Shown here one piece after another: positions 1-12,715 of a stretch of 64,000 nt of DNA (its first letter is position 1; each line of letters opens with the position of its first letter). This DNA is from Mactromeris polynyma (taxonomy: Eukaryota > Mollusca > Bivalvia > Venerida > Mactridae). The notes below the pieces were generated by a model. It did no database searches, was not told where the DNA came from, and saw nothing but the letters and a program-made list of their open reading frames with translations. Location of the stretch: positions 5,394,001-5,458,000 of the forward strand of contig JASFXZ010000026.1 in NCBI GenBank assembly GCA_032209605.1, in the 5' to 3' direction. Position numbers and translations under genes: made by a program.

Positions 1-1445
1 AGACAATATACTGGTCACTGTACACAATATACAGGTCACTGTTCTCAATATGTTGATTACTGTGCTCAATATATTGGTCACTGTGCTCCATAATGGTCAC
101 TGCGCTCCATATAATGGTCACTGTACAACATATACTGTTCACTGTACACAATATACAGGTCACTGTTCTCAATATGTTGATTACTGTGCCCAATATATTG
201 GTCACTGTGCTCCATATACTGGTCACTGCGCTCCATATAATGGTCACTGTACAACATATACTGTTCACTGTACACAATATACAGGTCACTGTTCTCAATA
301 TGCTGATCACTGTGCTCAATATATTGGTCACTGCGCTCCATAATGGTCACTGTACACAATATACTGGTCACTCTACACAATATACTGATCACTTAGCTCA
401 ATATACTGGTCACTGTACACAATATACTGGTCACTGTGCTTAATATACTGGTCACTGTACACAAAATACTGGTCACTGTACACAGTATACTGGTCACTGT
501 ACACAATATACTGGTCACTGTTCACAATATACTGGTCACTGTACAAAATATACTGGTCACTGTACACAATATACTGGTCACTGTATCCGTATACTGGTCA
601 CTGCAGACAATATACTGGTCACTGTACACAATATACAGGTCACTGTTCTCAATATGTTGATTACTGTGCTCAATATATTGGTCACTGTGCTCCATAATGG
701 TCACTGCGCTCCATATAATGGTCACTGTACAACATATACTGTTCACTGTACACAATATACAGGTCACTGTTCTCAATATGTTGATTACTGTGCCCAATAT
801 ATTGGTCACTGTGCTCCATATACTGGTCACTGCGCTCCATATAATGGTCACTGTACAACATATAATGTTCACTGTACACAATATACAGGTCACTGTTCTC
901 AATATGCTGATCACTGTGCTCAATATATTGGTCACTGCGCTCCATAATGGTCACTGTACACAATATACTGGTCACTCTACACAATATACTGATCACTTAG
1001 CTCAATATACTGGTCACTGTACACAATATACTGGTCACTGTGCTTAATATACTGGTCACTGTACACAAAATACTGGTCACTGTACACAGTATACTGGTCA
1101 CTGTACACAATATACTGGTCACTGTACACAATAAACTGGTCACTGAGCTCAATATACTGGTCACTCTACACAATATACTGGTCACTATACACAATATACT
1201 GGTCACTGTACACAAATTACTGGTCACTGTACACAATATACTGGTCACTGTACACAGTATACTGGTCACTGTGCTCAATATACTTGTCACTGTGCTCCAT
1301 ATACTGGTCACTGTACACAATATACTGGTCACTGTACACAATATACTGGTCACTGTACACAATATACTAGTCACTATAACCAATATACTGGTCACTGTAC
1401 TCAATATACTCATCACTGTACTCAATATACTCATCACTGTACTCA
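1..1445. repeat. 21-bp satellite array with 604-bp higher-order repeat, cut by the window start
   Basis: The stretch consists of head-to-tail copies of a 21-bp unit with core ACTGGTCACTGTACACAATA. Variants such as GTGCTCAATATATTGG and GCGCTCCATAATGG recur in a fixed order. The segment starting at 1 reappears at 605 (offset 604) and stays nearly identical to about 1125, so the monomers are organised into a higher-order repeat; past 1125 the units are simpler and more uniform. The array runs off the left edge, so its length is unknown. Because 21 is divisible by 3, open frames up to about 150 codons appear on both strands, but these only reflect the period and I do not treat them as genes. Confidence 0.97.
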
Positions 1446-1506
1446 GACTCCGTTACTTTGCATCGGTAGTTGGTCTGCAATTTATAGTGTCTCACGCTCA
1501 CCACGT

Positions 1507-1527
1507 TTAAGTCCTATTACTGTCCTC
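1507..1527 (-). CDS. Candidate terminal coding exon, 3' end of an unidentified minus-strand gene
   Basis: Read on the minus strand, a pyrimidine-containing tract ending in TTTCATCAAG is followed by the codons for EDSNRT and a TAA stop at 1509-1507. The exon begins in phase 0, which matches the phase-0 end of the 51-bp exon at 1587-1637, with a 59-bp intron between them. It is too short to be convincing alone, and an acceptor ending AAG is weaker than one ending CAG. If real, the 3' untranslated region would run towards the 21-bp satellite. Confidence 0.25.
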   Translation of the reverse strand, partial: EDSNRT

Positions 1528-1586
1528 CTTGATGAAACCGTTCAGGACGGGTAAAGGAACTAATGTTCAGCTTGCATATTACTTAC

Positions 1587-1637
1587 CGTCTTCAGAGACT
1601 GATGAACAGTGTTACGATTTTGTTTGTCGCTCCGTTT
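1587..1637 (-). CDS. Candidate 51-bp microexon with strong splice sites
   Basis: On the minus strand a good acceptor (ATTCTTGCTTTCTTAG) precedes 51 bases and a near-consensus donor (ACG|GTAAGTAA) follows. The interval is exactly 17 codons, phase 0 to phase 0, reading KRSDKQNRNTVHQSLKT; the other two frames contain stops. The peptide is hydrophilic and I do not recognise a family. A phase-compatible terminal exon lies 59 bp downstream. I found no clear upstream exon between here and the 21-bp array at 2229. The call rests only on splice-site quality and frame. Confidence 0.35.
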
Positions 1638-2228
1638 CTAAGAAAGCAAGAATTCTATAGTCACCAATTTAAACTCAATTTGTAGAGTGAGTGAATAGCA
1701 ACACTTATACACATTAAAGGGGAGTAACTCCGCTCCAACCGCTTGAATTCGTATCATCATTCTACGTCATATATTTTGAGATTCAATGTAAATGACAGAG
1801 CTGGGAGTATTTTCCATTATATTCTACAACATTATTTCTGTTCATAGAAACATAACACTTACAACGACATGTCTAATATATGCATTGATATGATTAATCA
1901 TTTGCTGTTAACGAGATATAATCTGTTGAGCAGAGATCTATTTTTACACAATATAAATTAACGAACGAACGATGTATCCTGACACTAGATCACAGGAGGT
2001 GTAATCAACTAACAGGGTATAAAGCCTCGCTGAAGCAATTTAACAGATTGTGAATCTTTTGTTGTTAATTTCTTCCACAGTTTATCATGCATTTGTACTA
2101 AAATTTATCTATTTCGCAGATTGACAGGGTTTCGTTACAATCATGAAATGATGAATTACACACTGAGTACTATCATTACTGCCTACAGATATACTCGTCT
2201 TCGATGCAATAAATAGAGAAGTCGAGCT
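1638..2228. other. No recognised gene
   Basis: AT-rich sequence between the candidate microexon and the second tandem array. I see no exon, RNA gene or repeat that I can support here. Confidence 0.5.
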
Positions 2229-2690
2229 AGAAGGCATCTACGGCAGAAAACCTATTCACCTACGGCGGGAATCCAAACACCTACAGCGGGAAACCAGACT
2301 TCTACAGCGGGAAACCAGGCACCTACAGCGGGAAACCAGGCACCTACATCGGTAGACATGGCACGTGCAGCGGGAAACCAGGCACATACAGCGGTAAACA
2401 TGGCACACACAGCAGGAAACCATGCACATACAGCGGTAAACATGGCCCCTAGAGCAGGAGACCAGGTACCTACATCAGGGAACCAGACGACTGCAGTAGA
2501 AAATGCAGACACGTACAGCTTAAAACCAGACACAAACATCAGGAAAACCAGACAGCCACAGCCGGAAACCAGGCACATACAGCAGATAACCATACAACTA
2601 CAACAGGAAATCACTCTCATACGGCAGAAAACCAGGCCCCTAACAAAGCTCACATCTAAAGCCTGCAGACACATGACAAGATACACATAA
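2229..2690. repeat. Second 21-bp tandem array, unrelated in sequence to the first
   Basis: About 21-22 head-to-tail units of 21 bp with core CTACAGCGGGAAACCAGGCA. Units at 2275-2400 are quite uniform, and divergence grows to the right until the period fades near 2690. The sequence is unlike the satellite at 1-1445, although the period is the same. The period explains the overlapping long frames on both strands (110 and 144 codons); these are low-complexity and not supported as genes. Confidence 0.92.
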
Positions 2691-3867
2691 TCAAATAAAA
2701 CTGCAGAAGGAACAAGCGAAGTTAAAATAAACTATGTATGAAAATACATGCATGAGCATCGCATTTGGAATGGTCAGTAGGAAAGCATAAGTCTCGATGG
2801 TTAAAAGTTAACAGCTGTTGTTTTAAAGAACTGATGAACTCAATCACAAGTCTCTTCATGTAAATCGTTGCGCATTTCTTTATTGTGTCGCATAAATGTG
2901 CTCCTTTTCAGTTATAAATTATGTTGTTCACTCTGCCTCGTTTTTATTTAATGACGTACCAAAGGGATATATGTGGAGGTGTCCCTGGTTTAACAATGTA
3001 TCCTAAAAAAAATGTTCATAATTGTTTATTTATTTAAATATGTCTAAGATGTATTTCTTTATTACTTACAATATATATTTTTCGATATAAACAGAACCGA
3101 CGTCCTATTATTATTGGGTCATTTCAATGTGTCTTTGCAATGTACGAATGCTACTAAAAACTGAGCGCGTGTGAGACATGCAATCAGATGGGCATTTATT
3201 CTACCTCGCACGTGTCTCTATAAACATACGCATTAACTACTGACAGCTGACGATATTAGACACATTTTGTGTTTTTCTTGATGGTGTCTTAACGACATAA
3301 TGTGTATTTCGCCTGCATTTTAATATTATTTTGTACGGTATAGGGAATAGAGATATTATACCAATAAGGTGACAGTAATTAAAAATGCCAAATTTATACT
3401 TATCAGATCGTCATGCTCGCCTACATTTCAAAGATAATATGACTGGAATTAAGGTAGGTGGTAATTTATGGTCGTACATAATCGTACATTTAATAAGTCT
3501 TTTCAAGTCAACATATTATGCCTAGAATTCTTCATTGCTATGTTTCTGAGAAGAATAGAGTTATGTGTCTTATATGTTGAGACTTATGTCATATTCAGGA
3601 AAACGAAAAACATATTCACCTGCAAGAAAGTCATTCCTTACTAAATATGTTAAAAGGTTTGCATGCATTTTTACATAAATGCATGTGTGTTAAGTTGTTT
3701 TAACATAATGATAGACAAAATAAACAGTCACCTCTAATTCTTCAATTGTAAAACGATCTCCCCATTTACCGAAGATTCTTCATTTGTTACTACATAATGT
3801 CAACGAGTTCCATTAATATAGGCAAATCGACATTCACGATTCATATTATTCAGCGATTTCACAATTT
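2691..3867. other. No recognised gene
   Basis: AT-rich sequence between the 21-bp array and the start of duplicated unit X. No exon, tRNA or transposon signature was found that I could support. Confidence 0.5.
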
Positions 3868-6687
3868 TCTTCACGATTTATTTCTCTGAGCCATACTCTC
3901 AGGGATTACTTGAATGACATTTTACCAAGAAATGAAGCGCAATGTCTATATCTGGCGAATGAAAGCACTTTACAACAATATTCTATCTACAAATATTTGG
4001 CCCACTTTGATCGAGGACTGTCGGAAATTTAATTAATATAAGTGTCACAAATAAGTCCTTCAAGCTCAATCGCTATTGCCTAATTCTACAATGCTATCAG
4101 GCTAATGTATATGTGACATAAGTAACGACAGACATATGTCTTCATGCCAAAGACTCCGTCCATTCTACCACCTTACAATTAATAATGTGACTGCGTGCTT
4201 TGATTAATTGGCTTTCCTATTAGTCTGTACATTCATTGTATTACTATTGATAAAAATGAAATGAGACTCCACAGGAACAAATACGATAAAAGTGCAGTTC
4301 CTCATTCTTAAAAAAGAACGAACTGTGAAGCATACATTCTCTACTTCAAATGATATTATTGCACCAGCATCAAGCTTGGCATAACTTATATTGATACCAC
4401 ACTCAATTGCAAGTACTTGTAGAGAAGCAAATGCATCTGTGCAGATGGTTCGATGTCTACTTTTGCTTTGGGTGGCTGAGCAAATTGTTCATTGGCATTT
4501 TATGCAAGACATATTTTTATATTTATTTTATTATTTTGATATTCATCATGAGTACATAAGTTTAGCGAATTTTTCGATGATTGTTCAACCCGTCTGTTTC
4601 TGATTAACTTCCATAATTACCAACGAAACACTACTTAATGTCGTTAATTTTTCTTTATAGTGTGTATATAGTTACGCTATACATGTTGCTGTGCAGTGTT
4701 TGATTGCTAAGTTTCGTTACTAAAAAACTATCACTAATGGAATTTTGAAATGCATTAATGTTGACGTGCTCTCATGTTAGTTGCAGAATGCATCGCAAAA
4801 CTAAACTGCTTCGCTTTAGATATAAAAATAGTGATACCCACTTGTTTCTTTTCACACGATGTATATTCGTTTATATCCACCATGTAGAAGTGTGTGTGTG
4901 TGTCTGACAACAAGGAGTTCTGAACAAGTACATGTATATAAGATAAGTTTAATTATGATGCTGCATGTTGTTTTTTTCTTATTACGTAATTACGTGAATC
5001 ATTTTTTGTCAGTAATAAAATTCCAAATTTGTTTGTTAACCGCCCCTGATTCAAACGGGAAGTTGCCAGTTGCTTGCGGGGATACAGGTCAGTACATGTT
5101 GGTATCCTATGAACGCAGATTAGCTAACTTACTATCATACATAACCTTAATATTGTCTTTTTACTTCAAACACGAAATGTAAAAGTACCCATGTTTCAGC
5201 ACAGAGTTAATCGCACATCAAATTTCTTTTTCTTTATATAAGCAAGCCCGTGCCGATGCATTATATATACCTAAATCATACGAACAAAAATATGTCATTT
5301 AATGATTTGTTATTTCCAGACGTTATGTACGATGGGCGATTTCGCGGTACGTTTCATCTATTTATATTAATAGAGTGCTTCATAGCTACCCGTGTTAAGT
5401 AATACTCCATGTAAATTACTTCAATGAAGGTAATTTGACACTCATTGTAAATAAGCACATTTGTATTCCTTGACGTAATAACAGGTTCATTTTTGTACAT
5501 CTGTGTTTACCTCAGCAAACGTGATATTATGTTTTATATTTACAAGATGGACAATGATACACCAATATTGTATTCCTCTGTATTTGACGAAATAGAAGTT
5601 GGTAATAAATTTAAACAATTTCTGTGAATCGGTAATACAATTGTTCTAATTAACGGTGTTTTAGCCAATGTAGCATCATCACTTGACCTAGTCAGTTTAA
5701 GTAGTCAGTTTAGATGGTGGGTATATATCTTGAATGTAAAGTCCTTCTGTCATTTTAATATTAAGTTGAGAATATAAATACGGACGTCAATGTTTTTAAA
5801 ATCATTATTTGAGCTAAGGGTAATAAAGCACAAATCGTGTCCGGAATTGTGCTTTATGTTCAACTATAAGACATTGTCTGTGGTAACCGCACCGCCAGAA
5901 TCTGCTCCAAGCCCATAGCGGTGAGGTTCACCGTGAGATTGAAAGATTTGACTAGAAATCAAAAGGAATTCTCAGTAAATTTAACACATTTACCATCCAC
6001 GAACAATTGTAGATAGAGATATCACTATCAAACAAGCATGTTTTACTGTATATATTATTGTTCCCTTAATATGACGTAAAATGGTGACACTATACAAAAG
6101 AACAAACATGACACGTTCAGTAAAAGGTATATGTTTTGCAGTAAGATAGAAAAAAAAACAATTACACTAATGATTGATATTTCGTTCGATAAATGTTCTC
6201 AAGCAAGTTGAATATATGAATTATAAATGTCATCATTGTTTATAAGGCATTAATGTAAACCCTCGGAATTCTACAATCAATGGTGCTGATTACATTTAAT
6301 GGTTAGGTTTGGGCGTCAATCTCGTTTCGTGGTTATCTACCAATTCTTTAGTAATAAGGAAGAAAACAATTCATTTAAATAAATGTAGTAATCGCTTAAG
6401 TCGTCGTTTTATTTTATGCTATTTACCGAACGATAAATGGAATATTTCTATGTAATTCTGGAATAAGTAATTTACAATGAACTCAGACAAGCGTATAATT
6501 CACGTCTATGTTTGTTCTTGAATTGCCTTTAATTATTAATTTCTTCAATATACCAGTCTGTTGTTAAGGCAAACAAGTTATACAGAATTTATGAGTGAGA
6601 ATGGAAGAATGCAGAGTAGAAGAACGCCTCATTTTTGTCATTTACTTACTATGTATGTATGAAAGAAATGTTAAATTGTTATTTGGA

Positions 6688-6975
6688 ACGTCACATACAC
6701 AAGACAATGGCTTCATAAACACCGTACGTTAGATGGTTTCGCTGTAAGAAGAATTGGATCTATGAAGGGATGAAACGAGCATGTTTCATTTGTAAAAAAA
6801 CATAATTATTCAATGGTTTGGTGTGAAGATAAACAAGTGAAGCACTTACCAAATATACTCCAGGGAAACATCAGCCCACTAAACATTAGGTATTTAGGAG
6901 ATTCAATGACAAACGTGTATGTGGATGGGGAAGTAAGAAAGTGTCTGTCTGACTATATAACGATCATGGAGAATT
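6688..6975 (+). repeat. Dispersed repeat family member (GGAACGCCACATACATAAG family)
   Basis: The sequence starts with a variant of GGGAACGCCACATACATAAG and continues through GGGAAACATCAGCCCACTAA and AGTGTCTGTCTGACTATA. The same order of blocks recurs elsewhere in the window, at 16600-16800, 26365-26545 and 31125-31290, and the left half alone at several further sites. A 91-codon frame overlaps it, but the other members have indels that break it, so I read it as a non-coding interspersed repeat. I see no terminal inverted repeats or polymerase III boxes. Confidence 0.6.
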
Positions 6976-9088
6976 TACGTATGCAATCAAATATATACAG
7001 GAAGTACATTAGTACTCTAAATATGCAAACTGCCTCACTCAGTCCATCTCTCAGTAACCAAATAATACCATGTGTTTTGGTTCAATAATATCATGTATCC
7101 TGATACGTTTGAGGTGATTGCTTACTCCATACAGCACTACTTCTTTCTTCATGTTTTTACTACTTTCAAGATACACAGTCACGAATTTGTCGAAAAGTGT
7201 TTGGCGAAGAAGTCAATCAGTACAGACGTACTCTACAATGCTTTGTAGTTACTTTTACGCGTTCCCCAAACCACATGAGTTTGATAACGGTATTTTCCGT
7301 CCTGACGTACGCGCCGATTAAGCGCTAGACAAAGTATGTGAAATACCTGTATATGACTCGGGTTTCTGCAGTACGGCACAACATCGTTGGTGTTTTATCC
7401 TTACCATACAGAGATAATCTTATTGTAGCTTTCCGATGAATGTGTAAAAATGTATTCAAGAACTCGCAATCAACAGCTATTTGAATTTAATCCAATATAT
7501 TTGGAGGTTACAGTCTTGCAACTTCTCAATTTTAAAGATCAAGACAGACACAAGCGAACGAAACTAAAAAAAATCCGAGATCAATCAGTTCCGGCAATGA
7601 TGCATTTTGTTCGTGTGGAATAGCTGCACGTTGTTTTTGTTAGAGAGTACATAGATCATATGGTACAACTTTCCATTGCAAAGTTACAATGATCTAATTA
7701 GCTGGTTTGTTTCCTCTAGTAATTGGGTGTGCAACTGTAGAATAACGCTTTAAGTACGATATGAAGATGAAATTTAGAATATGCACTGATACTCCTGAAC
7801 GGAATTTGATTAATTATTTCATTCACGTCTGTTTAATCCATCCAATCGTTTGTTAGGTACTCTGACATAATTGAAAATTGAATTTCCAACTTGTTCGAAA
7901 TATTTATATTACATTACCTCATTTAAACGGACCCATCGATACAAGACACTAGACGGTGTTAGAAGTACACAACATTTTCTTCAGAAAATTCCGTATGTAC
8001 CAATATTGTCATGGAAATAAATACATGTATTTGTGTCAGTCTGATCATTTGATCAAAGCTTTTCAGGACCTAGTATATACATGTCTATAAATTTGAGCGA
8101 AGAATTCTTTGTTTAATTTAGCAGAGCATAAAATGCCACACACCGCTACTCGGACATGTTACGTTTATAGTTACATAAACAATACAACCATTTGATATAC
8201 CTTAGGAAATCATGTACTGTTCCAAACTTCGAACGCACCATCACCATTGCTTTTGATATAAAATGTAAACACAGTCTAAAATGACAAGCTAACTGCTAAG
8301 ATGTATTGAAGTATTGAATGACAATAGCATGTGCAATCCATTTTGTTTACCATCTGTACTTGTACATTGTCTGCATATTTTCCATTAAAAAGTGGATTAA
8401 TGAATAACCAAATCATAGATTGATGCAGTTTCCGTTGAGAAATAGATATGAAACGATTGCGTGCGATGATTTGCTCAGTATAGTTAACAAATAACTACGA
8501 CTGTTTGATGTATATTTAAAATGTCGTTCTATTTAAGGCAGTCGTCTCATCTTCACACACACATAAACATGTTACATAAGAAAAATGGTGTAAAAGGCTA
8601 TTTATATACAAAAATACAAGCAATATAAGTTGAATGCGGAGCGAATTCATACACAGACTGTTTTACATGCCCTGTGGGCTTAAAACAGGGATGAATAGTC
8701 AGCCCAGTACTTTTTTCCCTGTTTTTTGACGAGTTTTACGAAATTTTGAAAGACAGTGGAGTTAGTGGAATACAGTTACACCCGCATTTAACTGAGATAT
8801 TCAATTAATTTCTGATAAGTTTTAGACCTCCAAAGTTTTTGTGATGACTGTTTTTTACAAGTAAATGTTAAGAAAATAAAAATTATGGTTTTAAACGGGG
8901 TGGTAAAATCTCGAAATATGAAAAGTGGTATCATAAAGGGCAGTATGAGAAAGTAGTAAATGCATTCAAAAATGTAGGTTTAACGTTTACTGCTCAACTA
9001 TCCTTAAACAGAATGGTACATGAATTATGTGTGAAAGGAAAATGTACTATGGTGTCCATATTTAACGCGCTTATATTCATATGGTGCT

Positions 9089-9965
9089 TTGCCGAAAGAA
9101 ATGTTGTTTAAAGTTTTCGACACTAAAGTATGTGCACAGCTTCTGTACGGGTCTGAACTATGGGGAACTGGGACGTATGCTTTTCTAGAGAGGATACAAT
9201 ACTATGTGTGTAAACGTTTATTATGTGTCCATCAGAATGCTTCTAACTGTGCTGTCTGTTATGGCCGAATGCGGTCGTCTTCCACTATATATAGAATCAC
9301 ACAAAAGGGCATTGAATTACTGGCTAAAAATATTAGAAATGCCAAATAATAGATATGTGAAGAAGTGCTATAACTTATGTACAAATACACCAGTTAAAAT
9401 TGTAAAGTGTAACTGGACTAGACGCACTAAAGATATGCTATACAGACACGGTTTTGGTTTTGTATGGGAATACCAATCAGTAGTAAATAAACGACTATTT
9501 ATAACACAGTTCGTTGAAAGATTGAAAAATGAATATCTTCAAGACTTATTTGGTAATATCAGAAATAATAGAAAACTTTTGGTGTACACTACTATTAAAA
9601 CAGATTATGTTAGTAATCAGTACATTGATATCTTAAATTTTCGAGAATACAGGGCTGCATATGCCTCTTTAAGAATTAGTGCACACAAGCTAGAAATTGA
9701 AACTGGTCGTTATATTGGCATTGACAGGCAGTACAGAATTTGTAAACTGTGCAACGATGGTATTGGTGATGAAATCCACTTTATGGTTATATGTAAAGCT
9801 CTAGGAAAACTGATAAATAGATACATACCAGAAAATGTTTTGAACCCTCCATCTATTCACCGACTTACTATGTTATTTACATGTAAACAAATTACATTAG
9901 TGAGAAGTGTAGCCACTTTTATTGTTAATGCTAACATAATCCAAAATAATTTACTCAGTAATTAA
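9089..9965 (+). pseudogene. LINE ORF2 C-terminal region, frameshifted
   Basis: Two overlapping frames join into one C-terminal LINE protein segment. The first carries FDTKVCAQLLYGSELWG, a block usual after the reverse transcriptase domain of many animal LINEs. The reading moves to the second frame near 9255, continuing with GRLPLYIESHKRALNYW. Further on come a YRAAYASLRIS block and a zinc-knuckle-like cysteine/histidine cluster (RICKLC...EIHFMVIC) near residues 175-200 of the second frame. A stop at 9963-9965 ends it, followed by the 3' repeats. The frameshift, upstream stop and missing catalytic core show the copy is dead. Confidence 0.8.
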
Positions 9966-9977
9966 GATCCTGAAATT

Positions 9978-10190
9978 GAAACCTGCTTTATATTATGTTG
10001 ATATAATATCTTGACACGTATAATTATGTTAGTATGTTTTAAGAGATGTTGAAACCTGCTTAGGGTTATATTGATGTAATGTCTTGACATATATGTTTAT
10101 ATGTTTAAGAGATGTTGTAACCTGTTTAATATTATATTGATATAATATATTGACACATATATGTACATGTATGTTTGTATGTTTTATGAG
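9978..10190 (+). repeat. Three 66-73 bp tandem units in the LINE 3' region
   Basis: The block ACCTGCTTTATATTATGTTG recurs in diverged form at 9981, 10054 and 10120, each followed by TTGATATAATAT/CTTGACA and AAGAGATGTTG-type sequence. Short tandem units in the 3' untranslated region are known for several LINE families. They lie wholly inside the inserted element. Confidence 0.75.
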
Positions 10191-12629
10191 ATGTTCAAAT
10201 TTTTGCTTTGTAAAAATGTTCACATTGTAACACATGTTATGGGTCGGTGGCCTTCGGCAAAAATGTAAATAAAACAAAAAACATAACACTTTATATACAG
10301 AAATATTCACATTATTTTAGGTACGTGTATAAATCTGATGATAACGGAATAACAACATACATAGTTTGTTCTGCAAATATGCGTTAGTTTCACATGCAAA
10401 CTATAAGTTTGCGATAATTATTTATAAAATGACAATTTATGCTATAATAACATTTGAAAACTTTTAAATGCTAAATTACAACATCTGCCTCCGGTGGGCG
10501 TGTACTCGAACATTCGTTCAGGCAATTATTTGACAGATATTATTACAAATAATAACATTTCTGATAAATTTGGAAGAAATAATAGTTTTTCACGTTTCTT
10601 TGCACGATTGACACATAACATGCTGATAATTTGGAGACACCAATAAGTGTCGGTATACCAATAATATGGACAAAACAACGTTCACAATTTATATCATTGA
10701 ATGATTTAACATCTTGCATGTCATGGCAAGCCAACTAGAACTCGTTTTCGCGATTTATTTCTCTGAGCCATACTCTCAGGGTTTAGTTGTATGGCATTTG
10801 TACCAAGAAATGAAGTGCACTGTCTATATATGGCAAATGAAAGCACTTTACAACAATATTCTTTCTACAAATACTTGGCCCACTTTGATCGAGGACGGTG
10901 AGAAATTTAATCAATATAAGTGTCACAAATAAGCCCTTCAAGCTCTATCACTACTGCCTGATTTTACAATGTGTATGTGGCATACAATAACGCCAGATAT
11001 ATCGTCGCCTTAATATTAAGTTGAGCTCACTACCAAAACATCTATTTTGAGAAAATCGAGTTCAAAGTTCAGAATGCTGTCATTTCGCTCTTATTTAACC
11101 GATTTGGCCCATTTAAAGACGAGGTACTAAATTTAGTATACTTTATTTAGGATATTGATCTACATGTTGTACGTTCCAGTTCATTACACCACACTTATGA
11201 ACTGTTGTTTTGAGATATCTCAAACAAGTAAAATGAATGTTCTTTTTTTTTCATTATTAGGTTGAGATGTGGAACTTAGCTCATATTGAGATATATTCTT
11301 TGCTTCATCGTTTCATTAAATTGAGCTAAAAAAGAGAGAATACGTAGCTACAAGGAACGCCACATACATAAGTCCACTTTGGAACTAACGTGTATGTGGA
11401 CATAACGCTCTCTAATGTTAAACTGGTAGGAGTCATTTTACTATTTACTACAATAATCATTTCCGCGTAGATCACGTGACTATATATGACATTTTAATTG
11501 GATGATCCAATATTAGTTCCATTACTAAGTATCAGTGTATGATACCTCCTGGATATGTCTCACTATGACAGAAGAGTATGTATCATTGGGTGGATATACA
11601 TCAATGGGTGTAACACAAAGTCACTGCTAGTTACCTCATTACAAATGGTAATTTATACTGTGAGACAAATCAAGTGATACAATTATCATAAACAATGTAA
11701 AAATGGTCATATATCTACCTAATATGAAGGGCGACGACATGTCTTCATGCTGCAAACTTGATACGTCCCATCCATTCTAACACCTTACCACTATATATGT
11801 GAATGTATACTTCAAGTTGATGCTTTCCTAGTACAAATTGTATATTCAGTGAATTACTGTTGATTGAAATAAATGAACTCCAATAAGCACAAATGCGAAA
11901 ATGCAGTTCTGCATTTTCAAGAAAGCAAACAGTAAAGCATGCTCGGTATACTTCAAGTTATTATATTGAATCAACATCAAGCCAGGCATAAACTTGTATT
12001 GATATCCCACTCAATTGTAATCATTTATACAGAAACAAATGTGTCTGTGCAGTTGGTTCGATGTCTTATTTGCTTTTAGGATGCTGTGCAAGTTTCCACG
12101 AAATATATTTGACAAATGATTTGATGATTGTTCATGCCATGTGTTCTTGTTATCTTCCACAATTACCTTGATTAGATATATATACGTTTTATACTATATA
12201 GGTACGCACATGTGGCTGTGCAATGTTTGATTAATAAGTTCGTAAATGAGAAAAATATCACTAATGGAATTTTAAAAGCTTTAATGTTGAAGTGCAGAAT
12301 GCATCGAAAATATTAAAACGCTTTGCTAAATGGATATTAATATGGTAATATCCATTTTGTTATTTTCACACGATGCATAATCGTACATATTCGCCATGTT
12401 AAATTATGTGCCTGACAACAGCGAGTTCTAAAACAACCTTCATAATGTCATAAAGCCCATGTATAAAATATAACTTTATTTATGATGCTATATGTTTGTA
12501 TATTCTTATACTGCAGTTACGTTTGAATCATTTGATTGTCTTTTCTGTCAGTACTGAAGATAAATAAATTAGTATAAGCTACAGTGTGTTCAATATTTGA
12601 ATTTTACATTTATTATGTAAATGATCACG

Positions 12630-12715
12630 GCTGTAAATATGTGTTCGATCCCAGGTGAGGTGGATCTTCTCTGAACACAATACATCCAAATTCATTTGGT
12701 CTCGGTTTCAGTACA
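12630..12715 (+). mobile_element. Fragment of a tRNA-derived SINE
   Basis: A B-box-like stretch (TGTGTTCGATCCCAGGTG) is followed by a body resembling the SINE copies at 28755-28945 and 47265-47465, including the block ACATCCAAATTCATTTGGTC. The A box is not clear, so this copy is probably truncated. Confidence 0.5.

Larger units (their letters stand above)
8580..10285 (+). mobile_element. Degenerate, 5'-truncated non-LTR retrotransposon (LINE), private to unit X
   Basis: Remains of a reverse transcriptase open the element: near 8670 the codons read CPVGLKQG, an in-frame stop, then a typical SPVLF-like block, and near 8850-8890 a VNVKKIKIMV block as found after the catalytic motif. The catalytic aspartates themselves are missing or unreadable. 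The C-terminal part follows at 9089-9965. Three imperfect copies of a 66-73 bp unit starting AAACCTGC lie in the 3' untranslated region (9978-10190), and the end is A-rich (AATAAAACAAAAAACA). In units Y (near 18260) and y' (near 37362) the flanking sequences join directly, giving empty sites. A short ACATAA near both ends may be the target-site duplication. Confidence 0.85.
3868..10665. repeat. Segmental duplication unit X (paralogous to unit Y)
   Basis: The segment from the landmark CGATTTATTTCTCTGAGCCA near 3870 aligns by eye, with many substitutions and indels, to unit Y starting near 10753 and runs to about 10665. Matching landmarks include TTTGGCCCACTTTGATCGAG (near 4000 and 10877) and TCTCATTTAAACGGACCCAT (near 7917 and 17878). 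X carries a private LINE insertion (8580-10285) and lacks the roughly 1.1-kb segment holding the 104-codon exon of Y. Apart from the LINE I support no gene; the frames at 4391-4603, 4859-5182, 6813-7088 and 7118-7321 do not stay open in the paralogue. The stretch near 5045-5115 resembles the 3' body of the SINE at 28755-28945. Confidence 0.85.

Noticed and set aside
1..1445. CRISPR array
   Set aside because: The units are contiguous without unique spacers, and the sequence is eukaryotic.
50..1510. Long overlapping reading frames on both strands in the first satellite
   Set aside because: A 21-bp period without stops gives open frames automatically; the peptides are simple repeats and no splice or start context is seen.
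6813..7088. 91-codon frame as a gene
   Set aside because: Lies in the dispersed repeat family; other copies do not keep the frame.
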